This document shows positions 9,096 through 20,725 of a DNA stretch of 64,000 nt, piece by piece; the first letter of the stretch is position 1; each line of letters starts with the position of its first letter. Made by a program: the position numbers and the translations under genes. Below the pieces are notes generated by a model. The model saw only the letters and a list, made by a program, of their open reading frames with translations, was not told the DNA's origin and made no database searches. The stretch lies in assembly GCF_002127325.2 (NCBI RefSeq), contig NC_035445.2:80657389-80721388 (forward strand). The letters run 5' to 3'. This stretch comes from Helianthus annuus (lineage: Eukaryota > Streptophyta > Magnoliopsida > Asterales > Asteraceae).

Positions 9096-12000
9096 TGTCA
9101 CACCCCGATTTCCACGTGTCTCACCGGTGGGCCCGGTGGGGGATTACCGTGACGTGGTTGGCAACATAATAGTCAAACAACACAATTATATGAATGCACA
9201 GCGGAAGCAAAAGGTAAAATATATTACAATCCGAATATAAGTAATATCCAGTATTACAACGGAGAGTAAAAAGATCCACAGGCGGATCGATAATAAAACA
9301 GAAACAATAGTTTAACAGACTTTGACATCTAGAGCTTGCGAGACTTGAGTAATGATGTCTGGAGTAGCCAACCTATTATGTCTAGCACCTGCACTTAACC
9401 TTTTTGGAAAATACGTCAGTTTACACTGGTAAATACAACTCAACTGACTCGTTTTGAAAAGAGTTTGTAAATTGATTTGAATGCACTTCGGCAAAAATAT
9501 CTTTATAACTTGGGACAATTATTTGTATATAATCTTGTATACAGATTTACTTATTTGCCGTCCATTAGTACCGGTTAGAAGAGCCGGTTTAAGTTATCTG
9601 ACACGCCACCGGTATAATGCCCACAAGGTAGATTCCTTTAGTGGATTACCAGTTTTTACATAATGCATCTGTCAGGTGTACGCCTACACCCCGTGCTTAG
9701 GTCGTGGCCATTTCGTAAAATGATGCCAAGGATACCAGGGACATGGTCATTTAACCCCAAGGGCCATACATCAAATAATACAGAACAAAGCGGGTTATGT
9801 AAATACATTAATCACAATCCGATTTAAATGACTACATACCCGACCAAGCGGTACTTTTATAGTACCGTATCCCAAGCCCGTATAGGGAAATAAGTTAAGA
9901 GTATTTACCTGAGCAAAGTATCAATCAAATACAGCAAATGCAAGTACTTTTACTGGGCTCCTAATCTGGAACGAAGGTTTATAATAACCTATTAAAATCC
10001 TAACGGGTCTTTAATTTAGCCTTAGCTTAGCCCGTTCATTTCAAAGGATAACTATGGTTTAATCGCGTGAAAGGCGAAAACCGGGAATGGAATGTGGTTT
10101 GGACCCAACAAGTTTGAAGACTTGTTTTATATGGGTAATATGACCACACTCTGGATTTTGAGGTCAAAACAATAATGTTTGACCCGTTTCGGCTAGTTTA
10201 TGTAAACTAGTTACATAAGCCGAACCGTGCGCGCAAAAAGGCGTAACGGTAAACCGTAAGAGTCCTACACAAGATTCCTAGGTCAATATGTCTTAAAGAG
10301 GTTGTGGTATCTGTAGGATACCTTCCATAATGCCCGTAACGAGTTTAAATCCTTTTTATGCCCCGTAGGGGTATTTCGGTCATTTTAAAGATTATAAAAG
10401 AAGTTTCTGAGTTCTACAGGAAATCTGAGTTTCTCAAACTGTTTATAAAGTCCAAAATACTTTATTTATTATTTAAAATCAGTAGTAACTAGAATCGGGT
10501 CAAAAGACCTTGTAGAACTCAAGTTACGTCCAAAAAGGGGATATTCGGTATTTACCGAACCGTTGCCATAACCGCAGGTTATGAGCAGGTTAAAAATAAT
10601 TAAAATCTTTAAAAATCCTAAAATATTATTTTACATCAGTGTGTAGAAGGTTTGGTGTCGAAATCTGGGTTTAGATAGGCGTTATTCTAATTGCGCTATT
10701 TAATTACTAAAGTTTCCGTAATTTGCGCTATTTAGCATAACTCCTATTCTGGACCTCGGATCGACGTGAAATTTTAGGGACATGTTTAGAAATCAGTAAC
10801 TAAGGTTATGGTCCTTTCACATGTCCGAAATTCTCGTTTTAAATTAAAAAGGGCATTACGGTCAACTTTTAAGCATTTAACGGAAATGTGTAAAAGACTC
10901 GGACAAACAACGAACCGGTCACAAAGGGTTATACCATCATGTAACCTGGTCCTAAGAGAGTCCTAAGGCATGTCTAAATCATATTTAACGGGTCAGAACT
11001 GAAGTCAAAGCAAAAGTCAAAACAGTAAATGGTCGGATCAAACAAGCTTAGACTAATTAATATACTTATTATCATGTTTTATGAGTGTTAAAACAGGTTA
11101 CACACCATCTACATTACTGATTATGCATAAAATCGCAAAATAGCATTTCTGTTGACTTTTTCTAAGCACGTTTGACTCGACATTCGGACTAGTTAGAGTG
11201 GGAATCAGAGGGTGCCCTTTTAGGGGTTTAAAGCCCACATGATTACCAACGTATAACTACCCTTGATTCGACAAACCACTGAACCATTTGTGATTTATCG
11301 CAAAGTCAATCGTTAATTACGACGGATTGACTTTTAAGCTAACTATGCAAAAACTAAGCCACAAAAGGGTAGGCATACTTACAGAAGCTTGGTGCACGAC
11401 TAGAGATGTTAGAGGAATGCTCTAGAGCTCCAGAAGTGAACTAGAAGGCAGGTTTGAGGTGTGTTGAACATTGGTGCATCACATTGCCTTTTATAGTGAA
11501 AAATGGTGCACAAGATCATTACAACTCATCCTACAATTGTTCATGGATGATCAGCAGGTGTCCCTGAGTGCTAGGGGGCATGTAGAGGGCGCCCATGCTT
11601 CAATTAATGCCTCAATGATCGTTTACAAGCTCAAACATTGAATCTGTCTAAGATTTCTGCATCTGGGACCTTCACGCGGCCCGCATTGAGGATCAGGTAA
11701 CTTGGACGCGGGCCGCCTGAATCCTCATGTCAGTAAACGGATCCTTATATGGCGCGCGGCCCGCATCAGCTTGATTGTTTCTGTAACGCGGCCCGCCTGA
11801 GGCTTGATTTCCAAGATTTTCAAATCTTTTGTCATGATTAGGCTGACCTTTCGGTTTCGAAGGGGTAACTTTGCGATTTGGCCCTCGATTACTTACAATT
11901 AAGGGTCTCGTGACTTTTACCCGCATTGTTAAGTCCCCGGTTAGTTTAATTACTATCCGAAAAGCCTTAACTTTTATTGTTGACGCTTTTAACCCCTCAC

Positions 12001-12402
12001 AAACGAAGTTGATCATAACTTTCTCGTTTTAAAACGGAACTTCGCGAAATTCATATCGTATATTCTAGTGAGCATATTTTACTATTACAAAGTCTCGGGT
12101 TCGTCAAATGGTCACTCAGAGGTATAAATTAAACATGTTGACACATTTAACCCCTGTAGTTTGTAATCTCTCACTTTCTTCTGTGTTTCGCTCCGTACGA
12201 TCCATGATTTATTCGTTTGAAGGTACGAGCATCATTTAGGGTTACTATACAGTATATCCACCCCTCGTTGACATTTTTAACCCTCGAATTTACATACTTT
12301 CAAGGTTTGTCAACTTTAGTCCTTTATTTAGTATTTATTACCACGTGTAAACTCAGGACACGTGTCAACACAATATTGGACACAAAATTTCAAGGTGTTA
12401 CA
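9096..12402 (-). mobile_element. Solo LTR, 3307 bp, Tekay/Del chromovirus type
   Basis: Minus-strand ends are TGTAACACC (12402) and GGTGTGACA (9096). The 5-bp duplication TTAGT flanks both sides perfectly (9091-9095 and 12403-12407). It lies within gag of the minus-strand Athila element, so it is younger than that element. Long LTRs with these termini are typical of plant Tekay/Del chromoviruses. No gag-pol sequence is inside, hence a solo LTR left by recombination. Small ORFs within it look like chance. Confidence 0.85.
11489..11800 (-). promoter_or_regulatory. Solo-LTR promoter region with GC-rich repeated words
   Basis: Minus-strand TATA box CTATAAAAG at 11496-11489. Upstream in that sense, 11673-11800 holds four copies of CGCGGCCCGC or its complement in otherwise AT-rich DNA. 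The same word recurs in the LTR of element B. Confidence 0.45.
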
Positions 12403-12407
12403 TTAGT

Positions 12408-12701
12408 AATATGTAGATGGGGATCCTCGTCCGCAAGCCCATGGAAGGTTGCGGAGTTTTGAAGCATTTGTATCAAATGCGGCCGAAGTTCGAAGTTGTT
12501 GGCTTCGACATTCGGTGCATTGATAGCAGCGCTGAGATTACCTACGGTGGGTCGTAGGTAACCCATGAGGGTACGTTGGTCCACCATTGGAAGTGGGTCC
12601 CCCGAAACCTTCTCTTGGTTTTTAGCTTTAAGTCTTCTTCTTAGAAAGTGTTCGGGTTCGTCTAGGGGTTCTTTTATGTCTCTATTAGAACTGGAGCTCA
12701 T
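12408..12701 (-). pseudogene. gag remnant, N-terminal part
   Basis: It starts MSSSSNRDIKEPLDEPEHFL and ends in the conserved gag segment FELRPHLIQMLQNSATFHGL followed by ADEDPHLHI, where the solo LTR cuts the frame. Read with 9090-7767 on the other side of the solo LTR, it completes one gag. The ATG lies about 340 bp downstream of the primer-binding site, normal for the group. Confidence 0.75.
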
Positions 12702-13042
12702 ACACTACGTGGAAAGTTCAGATGTGGCGCCTGGATTCCAAGTCCTGCAATAAAAACAAAAAAGAACATTGGTCAGAAGCTTCACCACGGCCCCGTACTC
12801 AGATGAACACGGCCCGTGGTCGGAGATACAGTGATTGTTTTCCGAATCCCTATTACTGGGGAGTTCGACACGGCCCCGTGCTCAACCCTCTGTAACTCGG
12901 AAAATAAAAACTGCCAGTAACAATGCTGGGCACGGCCCGTGCTGAGTTCTGCAAAAGCTGAAAATCTAAGAAAAGTCCTAAAAATAGAAAAATAAAAAAA
13001 ATGATTAGGCCGTTGATTCCTAACTTTCTTAAAATCCTTGTG
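12702..13042 (-). other. Leader between primer-binding site and gag
   Basis: Untranslated leader in minus-strand sense. It holds several GC-rich palindromic words (CACGGCCCCGTG type) between 12785 and 12945, echoing the LTR of the same element. No coding potential. Confidence 0.5.
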
Positions 13043-13060
13043 TCCCCGGCAACGGCGCCA
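13043..13060 (-). other. Primer-binding site, tRNA-Asp type
   Basis: The minus strand reads TGGCGCCGTTGCCGGGGA, the primer site characteristic of Athila and Tat elements, six bases inside the 5' LTR end. It fixes the orientation and the LTR boundary. Confidence 0.85.
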
Positions 13061-13066
13061 AAAACC

Positions 13067-14823
13067 TGATGCGCGTGTGGTGTTATAGGTTTTTATATAT
13101 ATTTTTAGCCCTTTTTACACGTTAGTCAAGTTTTAAATTTATAAAACACGATATTTTACTAACACCAAACACACATATGGGCAAGTGCACCCATCGTGAG
13201 CGTAGTATAGTGTTGGTAAGATACCGAGGTCGTCCAAGGACACAAGAGCTTTTAATACCGGTTTATCCTCAATGTCTAATCAAATCAAAAGTTTAGAAAA
13301 AGGTTTTAAACTAGAAAATAAAAACTAAAAATGCTGAAAAATAAAAATAAAAATAAAACAGATAGACAAGATGAATCACTTGGATCCGACTCGTGTTTAG
13401 TGTAACCTTTGATTATTTCCGCACTTTTGTACTTTTTAAGAGATTATCTTAGTTATTGTAGTAGGCCCTTCTTTTGAAGGTGACGTTACCCTCATCCCAG
13501 TAGTTTGAGTCAGCAAGGATACAATCCTAAAGGGTTGGATTATTGAAAGATAATTAATTAAGTTATTAATGCGTAATATGGTAGGCCCCTCTTTTGAAGG
13601 TGACGTTTCCCTCGGCTAAGTAGTCTGAGTCAGCAGGGATACAGTCCTAAGTAGCCGGGTTAATGTTTTAATAGTAGCTTACATATGAGGGGATCAAGGA
13701 GTTCGGACCCCCGTTATCCAATACCAGTGTGTATTGAAGAAGGTCCTACTAAAGTTGACCCAGGTCCTTGCAGGATCTATACACTAAATAAGGCAAGACT
13801 CTTACCAAACCATTCCCTTAACCCCCGACCAGGTAGCCAACATATCTCCATATAGACCGTGGAGATATGAATGGTGAAAATCTTTTATTTTATATAGACA
13901 GTAAAATAATGTCAAGACACCACGGACAAATGATAAGGAAGATTCACCTTCAACATAAGAAACTAGTTATTAAAGTCATTAATACATAACCAAATAAAAA
14001 GTGCGAAAAGATTAAAAATAAAAAGTATTACACAAGACACTTGTCTTCACCAAGTGATATAAGAGACTTAGGCAAACATGGCCTTTGATTGTCAAGAACT
14101 CTTACGATCAATCTTGGATCCCGAGACTACTCACACACTCTATGATGGATGATGGATGATGGTGGTCGATGTGGGTTGTGATGGTGGTGGTGGGTGGGTG
14201 AAGTGTGAGAGAGGTGGTTTGCCAAGGGATGGTTTGCAAATGAGCCAAGCACTCCTATTTATATCCTGCACAGAAGCCCGGACACGGCCCCGTGTCCATT
14301 GGGCACGGCCCCGTGTCCACGCATCTTCTCTTTCTTCATTAAATGCAGTTTGTCTGCATTAGTTCACCACGCCCCCGTGTCCGCTGGGCATGACCCCGTG
14401 TGCAGAAGCGTATCTGTACTATCAAGATTTTCCTAGATTCTGCGAATCTTAGAGTTGACCACGGCCCCGTGTCCGCTGGACACGCCCCAGTGGTGGGTGA
14501 TAGAAGTTTCTACAACTTTGTCTTTTCTGCAGACACTTGGGCACGCCCCCGTGCTCATTGAGCATGGGGCGTGTTCAGCCTTCTGTTCTCTTGTTTTTGC
14601 TTGGGAAGATGCTGTCGGGGGTCGGGCATGCCAATTTTATTCCTTTTCTTGTATTTATGTTAGATTTAGCTGCCTTTTTGCTTCTTTTGTTCATTTGAGC
14701 TCATTTAATCTTGAAAATACAAAAGGAAGACAAAAACACACTTTTTCCAACATTAGTACTAAAAAAAGGGTTAGTTTTATGCCACATTTGATGTAATTTA
14801 TATGTTGCATTTCGCGCACCTCA
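13067..14823 (-). repeat. 5' LTR of the minus-strand Athila-type element
   Basis: 1757 bp. Minus-strand start TGAGGTGCGC (14823), end CGCGCATCA (13067), directly before the primer-binding site. The first 207 bp match the truncated 3' LTR. At its U3 side it abuts the truncated copia pol at 14824. Two similar blocks containing GTAGGCCC(C/T)TCTTTTGAAGGTGACG occur near 13460 and 13580. Confidence 0.8.
14257..14600 (-). promoter_or_regulatory. LTR promoter: TATA box and GC-rich palindrome array
   Basis: Minus-strand TATA ATATAAAT (14264-14257). Immediately upstream in that sense, 14276-14580 holds about eight near-copies of GACACGGCCCCGTGTC or half-sites of it. Each full copy is self-complementary. 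Confidence 0.5.
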
Positions 14824-16474
14824 GCTAACAACTTTATCATAACTGTATTTAGCATTTCCAACAATGAAGTCATTAAACCTCTTAGGAGCAGACACATGTC
14901 TAGTAGATTTTCTAAGAAAAGGTTGGTTACCCTTAGGAAGGACTGATTCATCATTTGTACCACTAGACTCAACCCTCACAGACTCAGTTTGAGACTCACT
15001 ATGATGCATATCATTAGCCATGTCACCTAAAGGAAATGACTGCTGAGCATCAGCAACATCAATTGGCCCATTTGAGCTACTGTGTTGCTGTGTCTCAAGT
15101 ACAGAATCAGTAGACTCCTTCTCTTCATCATCGGGATTTGTATCACTTGAAGGTTCATAAACATCAAAAAATTTTGAGTGATTTAAAAGGTTTGTTTTGT
15201 CTAAATCAGTTTCAGAAAACAACTTGGTTTTAAAGGGGAAAACAGTTTCATAAAAACTGACATCTCTTGAGAAGGAGAATGTCCTTTGATCCAAACTCCA
15301 AAGTTTGTATCCCTTTTCTAAATTAGAGTATCCCATAAAAACACATCGTTCAGCTCTTTCTTCAAGTTTATCAGTGTTGTTTAAAATTGTAAAGTAACAT
15401 AGACATCCAAAAACTTTCAAGTGATTAAGAGAAGGTTCAAAACCATAAAGCAACTCATAGGGTGTTCTACCACCTAACACAGAAGAGGGGGTCCTGTTAA
15501 TCAGATAAGCAGCAGTAAGCACACATTCAGACCAGAATCTTAAAGGAACACTAGATTGAAATAATAAAGCTCTTGTAACATTCAGAAGGTGTCGGTGTTT
15601 TCTTTTAGCAATCCCATTTTGTTGGGGTGTGTAGGTACAAGAAGTTTGATGAAGTATTCCATGAGTTTTAACAAAATTTTCCGTTTGTGAATTTATGAAC
15701 TCAGACCCATTATCACTTCTAAAACTTTTGATTTTTGTTTCGAATTGAGTTTTGACCAGATCATAGAAGTTTTTTTATATTGTCAAAAACCTTAGTTTTA
15801 GATTTCATAAGATAGACCCATACAGCCCTGGAGTAGTCAACAACAATAGTGAGAAAAATTTATAACCATCAAGGCTGGGCCGTTTATATGGACCCCAAAC
15901 ATCAAGATGCACTAAATCACCAACATGTTTAGACTTATGGTCACTTAAAAGAAAAGGAATTCTATGCTGTTTCGCTTTGTGACATGTGTCACAAGGCTCA
16001 ATTTGTCCAGAATCGGTTTTAAGTTTCAGTACATGTAGGACTTGGTCTGAGGGATGACCAAGTCTAGAATGCAAGAGCTTTATTGTTTCAGTTTTATTAA
16101 AACAAGCAATAATAGGATTACTCGAATTACCACAAAAATAAAGGCCATCTGTTTGTCTACCAATCACCAGGTTTTTCTTTAAGGACACATCCTGAATATA
16201 ACAATTATGTTTATCAAAAACAAATTTGAGTTTATTATCTTTAGCTAGCTTGTGAACAGAAATGAGATTCACACAGTATTCAGGGACAACAAAGACATCT
16301 TTCAAGATCACATCTTCAGAAAGTTTAAAGCATCCTATTTGTTTAACTTTAGCATCAGTTCCATTAGGATGTTTTACAGTAATATCATAATCAGACACAT
16401 CTACTAGATTAAACATGTTATCATTGTTCATAACCATATGTTGATTAGCCCCCGAATCAATAATTCATTTAAGT
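14824..16474 (-). pseudogene. Ty1/copia pol remnant: protease and integrase, cut before reverse transcriptase
   Basis: In minus-strand order: protease DSGANQHM near 16460-16430, with an in-frame TGA three residues before the Asp; the GAG-pre-integrase zinc motif (HSRLGHPS...CDTCHKAKQH); the integrase start HLDVWGPYKRPSLDGYKFF; then a frameshifted stretch; then AAYLINRTPSSVLGGRTPYE and the C-terminal integrase region. The frameshifted stretch still shows FRSDNGSEF, but the usual catalytic Glu in the G-x-x-E-R-K-H-R motif reads Lys. The sequence ends at 14824, before the reverse transcriptase, against the LTR of the Athila-type element. No reverse transcriptase, RNase H or 3' LTR of this copy is in the window. 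Confidence 0.8.
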
Positions 16475-16479
16475 CTATT

Positions 16480-17580
16480 TCAGTGGAAAAAACTGGTATT
16501 AAAACAATAAGTATTTTTATAAGATCCTAGTGAAGAGAAGGTACTATAACACTTACCACTCATATTAGATTTGTGAGAATCTTCCAGCTTATTTTCATTT
16601 AGCAGACCTAATAGCTTGGAGAATTGATCAGCAGTTAAAACATTCAAGGAAGTACTAGCAGATTGATCATTCACAGTATTGGCAACAAAGTTATTTGCAA
16701 ACACACTTGTTTTTGACCATTGAGGACTTTTTTGACTAGGTTTATTTCTGTAGTTTGAGGGATAACCATGAAGTTTAAAACATTTTTCAATCACATGACC
16801 AACCTTATTGCAGTGAGTACATTTTAAGTTGGGATTAGGACCTTTGCTAAAACGTTTTTTATTGTCATTATATTGTGTTGTTTTGGCAACAAAACCAACA
16901 TTAGGAACCTTTGACGACTTATTAGAACCTCTGTGTGATTCTTCTCTAGAAATAATGGAAAAAGCAGTTTTAACAGTAGGTAAAGGGTCCCTAGTTAATA
17001 GATTTGTTCTAACAGGTTGATAAACGTCATCTAATCCCATCAAGAACTGCATAAGTTTAATCAGTTGACTGAATTCATTGTATTTAGAATAAGCATCACA
17101 AGTACAAGAAGGCAATTGAACCATGGCATCGAATTGTTTCCACATAGTGTTGAGTTTATGATAATATTCAGGCACACTTGCCCCATTCTGGCTAACAGAA
17201 TTAATTTTTTGGTATAACCCAAACACAACCGACCCATCAATCCTATCATAAGTGTCCTTTAAGTCACTCCAGACTTCACTAGCAAGCCTAGAGTAAACTT
17301 GACCAACATATAGTTCTTCAGAAACAGAGTTGAGAAGCCAAGTTAAAACAACAGAATTGCATCTATCCCATTGACTAGCCAGAACATCATCTTTAGTTGA
17401 TTTAGTACAAGTACCATTAATAAAGCCTAACTTATTCTTAGCAGTTAAAGCAAGTTTCATAGCATTTGACCAAACAACATAGTTTTCAGTTCCTTTCAGT
17501 TTGATATTGACAATAGTGAGACTGCTAGAGTCACTAGCATGCAGATATAAAGGGTCCCTAGCATCTAATTTACTAACCAA
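16480..17580 (-). CDS. Ty1/copia gag polyprotein region
   Basis: An open frame of 366 codons. Residues about 10-230 form the copia gag core (LKGTENYVVWSNAMKLALTA, LPSCTCD, QLIKLMQFLMGLDDVYQPVR). A CCHC knuckle, CTHCNKVGHVIEKC (C-x2-C-x4-H-x4-C), is near residue 260. It ends at a TGA shortly before the protease. In copia elements gag and pol are normally one frame, so this stop and another just before the protease are probably mutations. The gag alone could still make a protein. It packages element RNA into virus-like particles. Confidence 0.75.
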   Translation of the reverse strand: MVSKLDARDPLYLHASDSSSLTIVNIKLKGTENYVVWSNAMKLALTAKNKLGFINGTCTKSTKDDVLASQWDRCNSVVLTWLLNSVSEELYVGQVYSRLASEVWSDLKDTYDRIDGSVVFGLYQKINSVSQNGASVPEYYHKLNTMWKQFDAMVQLPSCTCDAYSKYNEFSQLIKLMQFLMGLDDVYQPVRTNLLTRDPLPTVKTAFSIISREESHRGSNKSSKVPNVGFVAKTTQYNDNKKRFSKGPNPNLKCTHCNKVGHVIEKCFKLHGYPSNYRNKPSQKSPQWSKTSVFANNFVANTVNDQSASTSLNVLTADQFSKLLGLLNENKLEDSHKSNMSGKCYSTFSSLGSYKNTYCFNTSFFH

Positions 17581-18347
17581 AGTAACAGAGGTCTCAAATT
17601 AATCATCTGTGCCAGGCATATTTGCAGAAACAACGCAATTTAAACAGGTAAACACAGAGATAATAATATCAGGCTAGCAAACAGACACCAAGCAACACAG
17701 TAGTAAACAAGAAGCAAGGAAAGCAACGAAAAACCAGGACGAAACAAGCAAGGACAGGGTTAAAAAAGCGAAGCTTGAACAGAGGTCCGATCAGAGGTTC
17801 ATCACTCAAAGGTGCCTCCGCAGACGGTATTCAGGGAGCTTTAGACACAAAAACAATATGCAACAGAGTGAACCCTCTCTGTATCCCCAAATCAAACCGG
17901 TCTCACCTAAACACCCGGTATCAAAATGCCTAGACACAACAAATAATGATGCAAGACAGAAAATAAAAAAAGGGATAGAACGATCTCACAGTGGGTGTAA
18001 GCAAAACTCCAAAGGGATCAAGGTTAGTAACCTTCACTTAGGGTTACAGGACCTTGATCAGAAGACAGAGAACTAGATCTGTTGGTTTGCCCTAAGAGGG
18101 ACCAACGAGAAATCCTTCAAAAACCAGATGCGAGCAGAACCCTAAAAGTTAGGGTTTTGTACTTCCAGCGGCGGCACAGCAACCACAAGCAATCAGTGAA
18201 CAGAAAACCAACTAGTGGACCACCGGACCACCAAGACTTCAAGCACCGCCGTCGTAACCCTACATCAGAGTCCTTGGACTGATACACGGATAAGCAAGCA
18301 CCGGAGATTACAGCGGAAGACCACCAGAGCACCAATTTAACCTTGGA
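17581..18347 (-). other. Copia leader between primer-binding site and gag
   Basis: About 770 bp of untranslated leader in minus-strand sense. Short ORFs on both strands have no recognisable similarity and look like chance. Confidence 0.5.
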
Positions 18348-18359
18348 GCTCTGATACCA
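18348..18359 (-). other. Primer-binding site, initiator tRNA-Met type
   Basis: The minus strand reads TGGTATCAGAGC, complementary to the 3' end of plant initiator tRNA-Met, directly beside the LTR end TCTGACA. This is the standard copia arrangement. Confidence 0.85.
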
Positions 18360-18830
18360 TGTCAGAACTTTAGGGATGAATCAACAAATGAAAAACCAAT
18401 TTATTTAAACTTCTTCACTAAAACAGTACAAGGAAATCAGCCAGTTATCACAGATTGACTGGTGTACAAATATAACCAAAAGGTTAACAAAGAAGAGATC
18501 AAACACCCTCACAAATGTACGTGTGAGGAAGAAATGAGAGGAGGAGCACAAGTGTTCGAGAAGGAGTAGTGTGAGACGGAGATGGCCAGGATCCCAAGGA
18601 GCCATTATAAAGAGCCGGATCAACACAAACCCTTAAGCCCACCGCAACATGGACCAGCCCAACAGAGCCCAAAGCTAGCCAAGGAAACCGGATCCAAACC
18701 TCAATCAAAAGGAAAAAAGGAGCAACAGTTAGAAACTAAAAAAGGAAAAAACATTTAAACTGAAAATATGTAAAAGATTTAGAATATTTTTAACAAGAGC
18801 GAAGGAGGGTAATTGAGTGGCTAGACCGAC
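18360..18830 (-). repeat. 5' LTR of the truncated copia element
   Basis: It ends (minus sense) TTCTGACA at 18360 next to the primer-binding site. The start is uncertain: candidates are TGTTGCTCC near 18731, TGTTAAAA near 18794 and TGTCGGTC near 18832. A TATA-like TTTATAA lies near 18610 in minus sense. With no second LTR present the length cannot be fixed. Confidence 0.6.
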
Positions 18831-20260
18831 AACGCGTAGCCTTTTGCAGGTGTGTCAAGAGTGGAGGTCACGGAAGCGTCGGACGCTTCCTGAGGTGATG
18901 CCATGTCCCGCTGCGGCTATCAGTCTGTCTGCCATCTGTTCATGCAAGTGGGCTAGGCGGCTGACCACTGTTAGTGCCCGGACAGGCCACTTGCTTGCTT
19001 GTCACTGAAGTCAAAGTGGCAGTGCCACTTGTTGGACTACAGGATGCGGTTTTGGACCGCATTGCTATGTGCGGTAACCGTAGTGGTTACGACATCCCTT
19101 GTGGTGACGAAAACCCATTTTCATACACAAGATAAGTCTTCTCATCACTTGCCCAATTGGAACAGCAAACTGGGTTCGCGTGTTGCCCGCACGAACACAG
19201 GTCGATCCTTGTTGACAGGGGTAACAAAGTAGGTGATGATCTCTCACGGCCGAGCCTGGTGCGAGATTTGAGACCATACCCCTTCAGTTATACTCACAAT
19301 GCTCAAATCTTAATGATTCACACCATACATGATGTATTGTTAATTAGGTTATTATTTTCAATGTTTAAAAGGCCAGAGTGGTATTGAGTATATGGGTTAA
19401 AAGATTAGTTGATTGATAGGATAATAACAATATAGGTTATTAGATTATTGATTTGTTGGGTCTCTCTAGAACATTAAAATTTTACTAACTTTATTATTTG
19501 TTTGTAAGATGTTTATTGTTTTCATGTGTAGTATAATGAGTGTAATGTGACTACTCTAGTTCTAGTTCATCCATGTCTGGTATCAACCAAAACATGATTT
19601 AGCTAATTCGGTTTGTTTGGGTTGTAACTGAAACCGATCGGAATTAAATCGACTTAATTCAGATCAATTAGACACTGCTGAATTCAGATCGATTCCGGTA
19701 TTGTTAGGACAAAAGAAAATTTCAACTTTAAATAAACCGTTAACGAAACTTATGAACACCCCTAATAACATAGAACTTGTGTAATCACCTATCCTATATA
19801 CCCTTATAAGACACCTCTGATTAAAACTAGAGTAATTGCATGTCTTATTTTCTTTTATTTGTGTTTTTTAAAGAACAGACATAATATATATTTGTGTATA
19901 CTCTTTTTGGTTTAATCTCGTTATATAATATTGTTAAAGAAATAAGAAGTTGTACAAAAACGTGTTTATTCTTAAAGCTGTTTATTCGTTTACTCTTTTG
20001 TATAAGTTATTATACTTACTATTAAACAAGATTACATAGAAAACTAAACAAAAAGTTATATCAAAACACATGCAATTGCACACTACATTTCTTTAAAAAA
20101 AAAAGTGACAATTAATGGAAAATTAGAAACGACTATTGCAAATTATATATATAAGATGGCTAGAAAATAATATAAATAAAGAATAATTTGAAAAGAATAT
20201 AACTTCTACAAAATAGATACATAAGTACATTGTATAAGAAATAAATAAAGAAAATCTAAA
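18831..20260. other. Unassigned intergenic DNA with a GC-rich, palindrome-dense patch
   Basis: 18831-19280 is more GC-rich than its surroundings and carries several short perfect inverted repeats: GGAAGCGTC-G-GACGCTTCC at 18872-18890, AAGTGGCA-G-TGCCACTT at 19014-19030, and ATGCGGT-TTTGG-ACCGCAT at 19044-19062. Short ORFs there (up to 77 codons) resemble nothing I know. From 19380 the sequence becomes AT-rich with no gene visible. Confidence 0.4.
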
Positions 20261-20698
20261 GAGTAAAGTAATAAACTGTCAAAATGGTATCTGAGGTTTA
20301 GTCACTTTTGTCACTTTAATCCAAAACTCAAACCTTTTAAATCTGGGTACATGTGGTTTCAATTTTGTTGCCATTTTCATCCAAAATCAAAATCTGGTCA
20401 TATTTTTCAGTTAACATCCAATTTTTTTTTTTTTGTCTTTTTCCTCTCTTTTAATGAAGGGCAAAATTGTTAGATTTTTTTAATTTGTTATAATAAAACG
20501 TTAAAAGATCATTTTGCCATTCATTAAAAAGGAGAAAAAAGACAAAAAAGATTGGATGTTAACTGAAAAATCTGACCAGATTTTGATTTTGGATGAAAAT
20601 GGCAACAAAATTGAAACCACGGGGACTCAGATTCAAAAGGTTTGAGTTTTGGATTAAAGTGACAAAAGTGACTAAATCTCGATTTTGGCAGTTTACTC
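20261..20698. mobile_element. Mutator-type MITE 1
   Basis: 438 bp, an almost complete inverted repeat. It is flanked by a perfect 9-bp duplication, AAATCTAAA, at 20252-20260 and 20699-20707. The ends are GAGTAAA. A 9-bp duplication indicates movement by a Mutator-like transposase. Its arms contain the CACTTTTGTCACTTTAATCC phrase shared with three more copies in the window. Confidence 0.85.
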
Positions 20699-20725
20699 AA
20701 ATCTAAAAGAAAATGATATAATTTA

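Larger units (their letters stand above)
5254..14823 (-). mobile_element. Athila/Tat-type Ty3 element lacking most of pol, with truncated 3' LTR
   Basis: Read on the minus strand, the order is 5' LTR (14823-13067), tRNA-Asp-type primer site (13060-13043), gag start (12701), gag remainder, protease (to 7175), a long noncoding tail, polypurine tract (5474) and the first 206 bp of the 3' LTR (5459-5254). No reverse transcriptase, RNase H or integrase sequence lies between protease and tail, so the element is non-autonomous by structure. Its gag is interrupted by a solo LTR at 9096-12402. The 3' LTR loses similarity to the 5' LTR below 5254, next to the plus-strand Athila element, so a deletion or recombination joined the two. 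Confidence 0.75.

Noticed and set aside
11693..12016. 107-codon ORF in the solo LTR
   Set aside because: It lies within an LTR, has no recognisable domain and partly translates the GC-rich promoter words. Chance is more likely.
14824..14828. Target duplication of the minus-strand Athila element
   Set aside because: The right flank is GCTAA, but the left end is truncated, so no partner can be checked.
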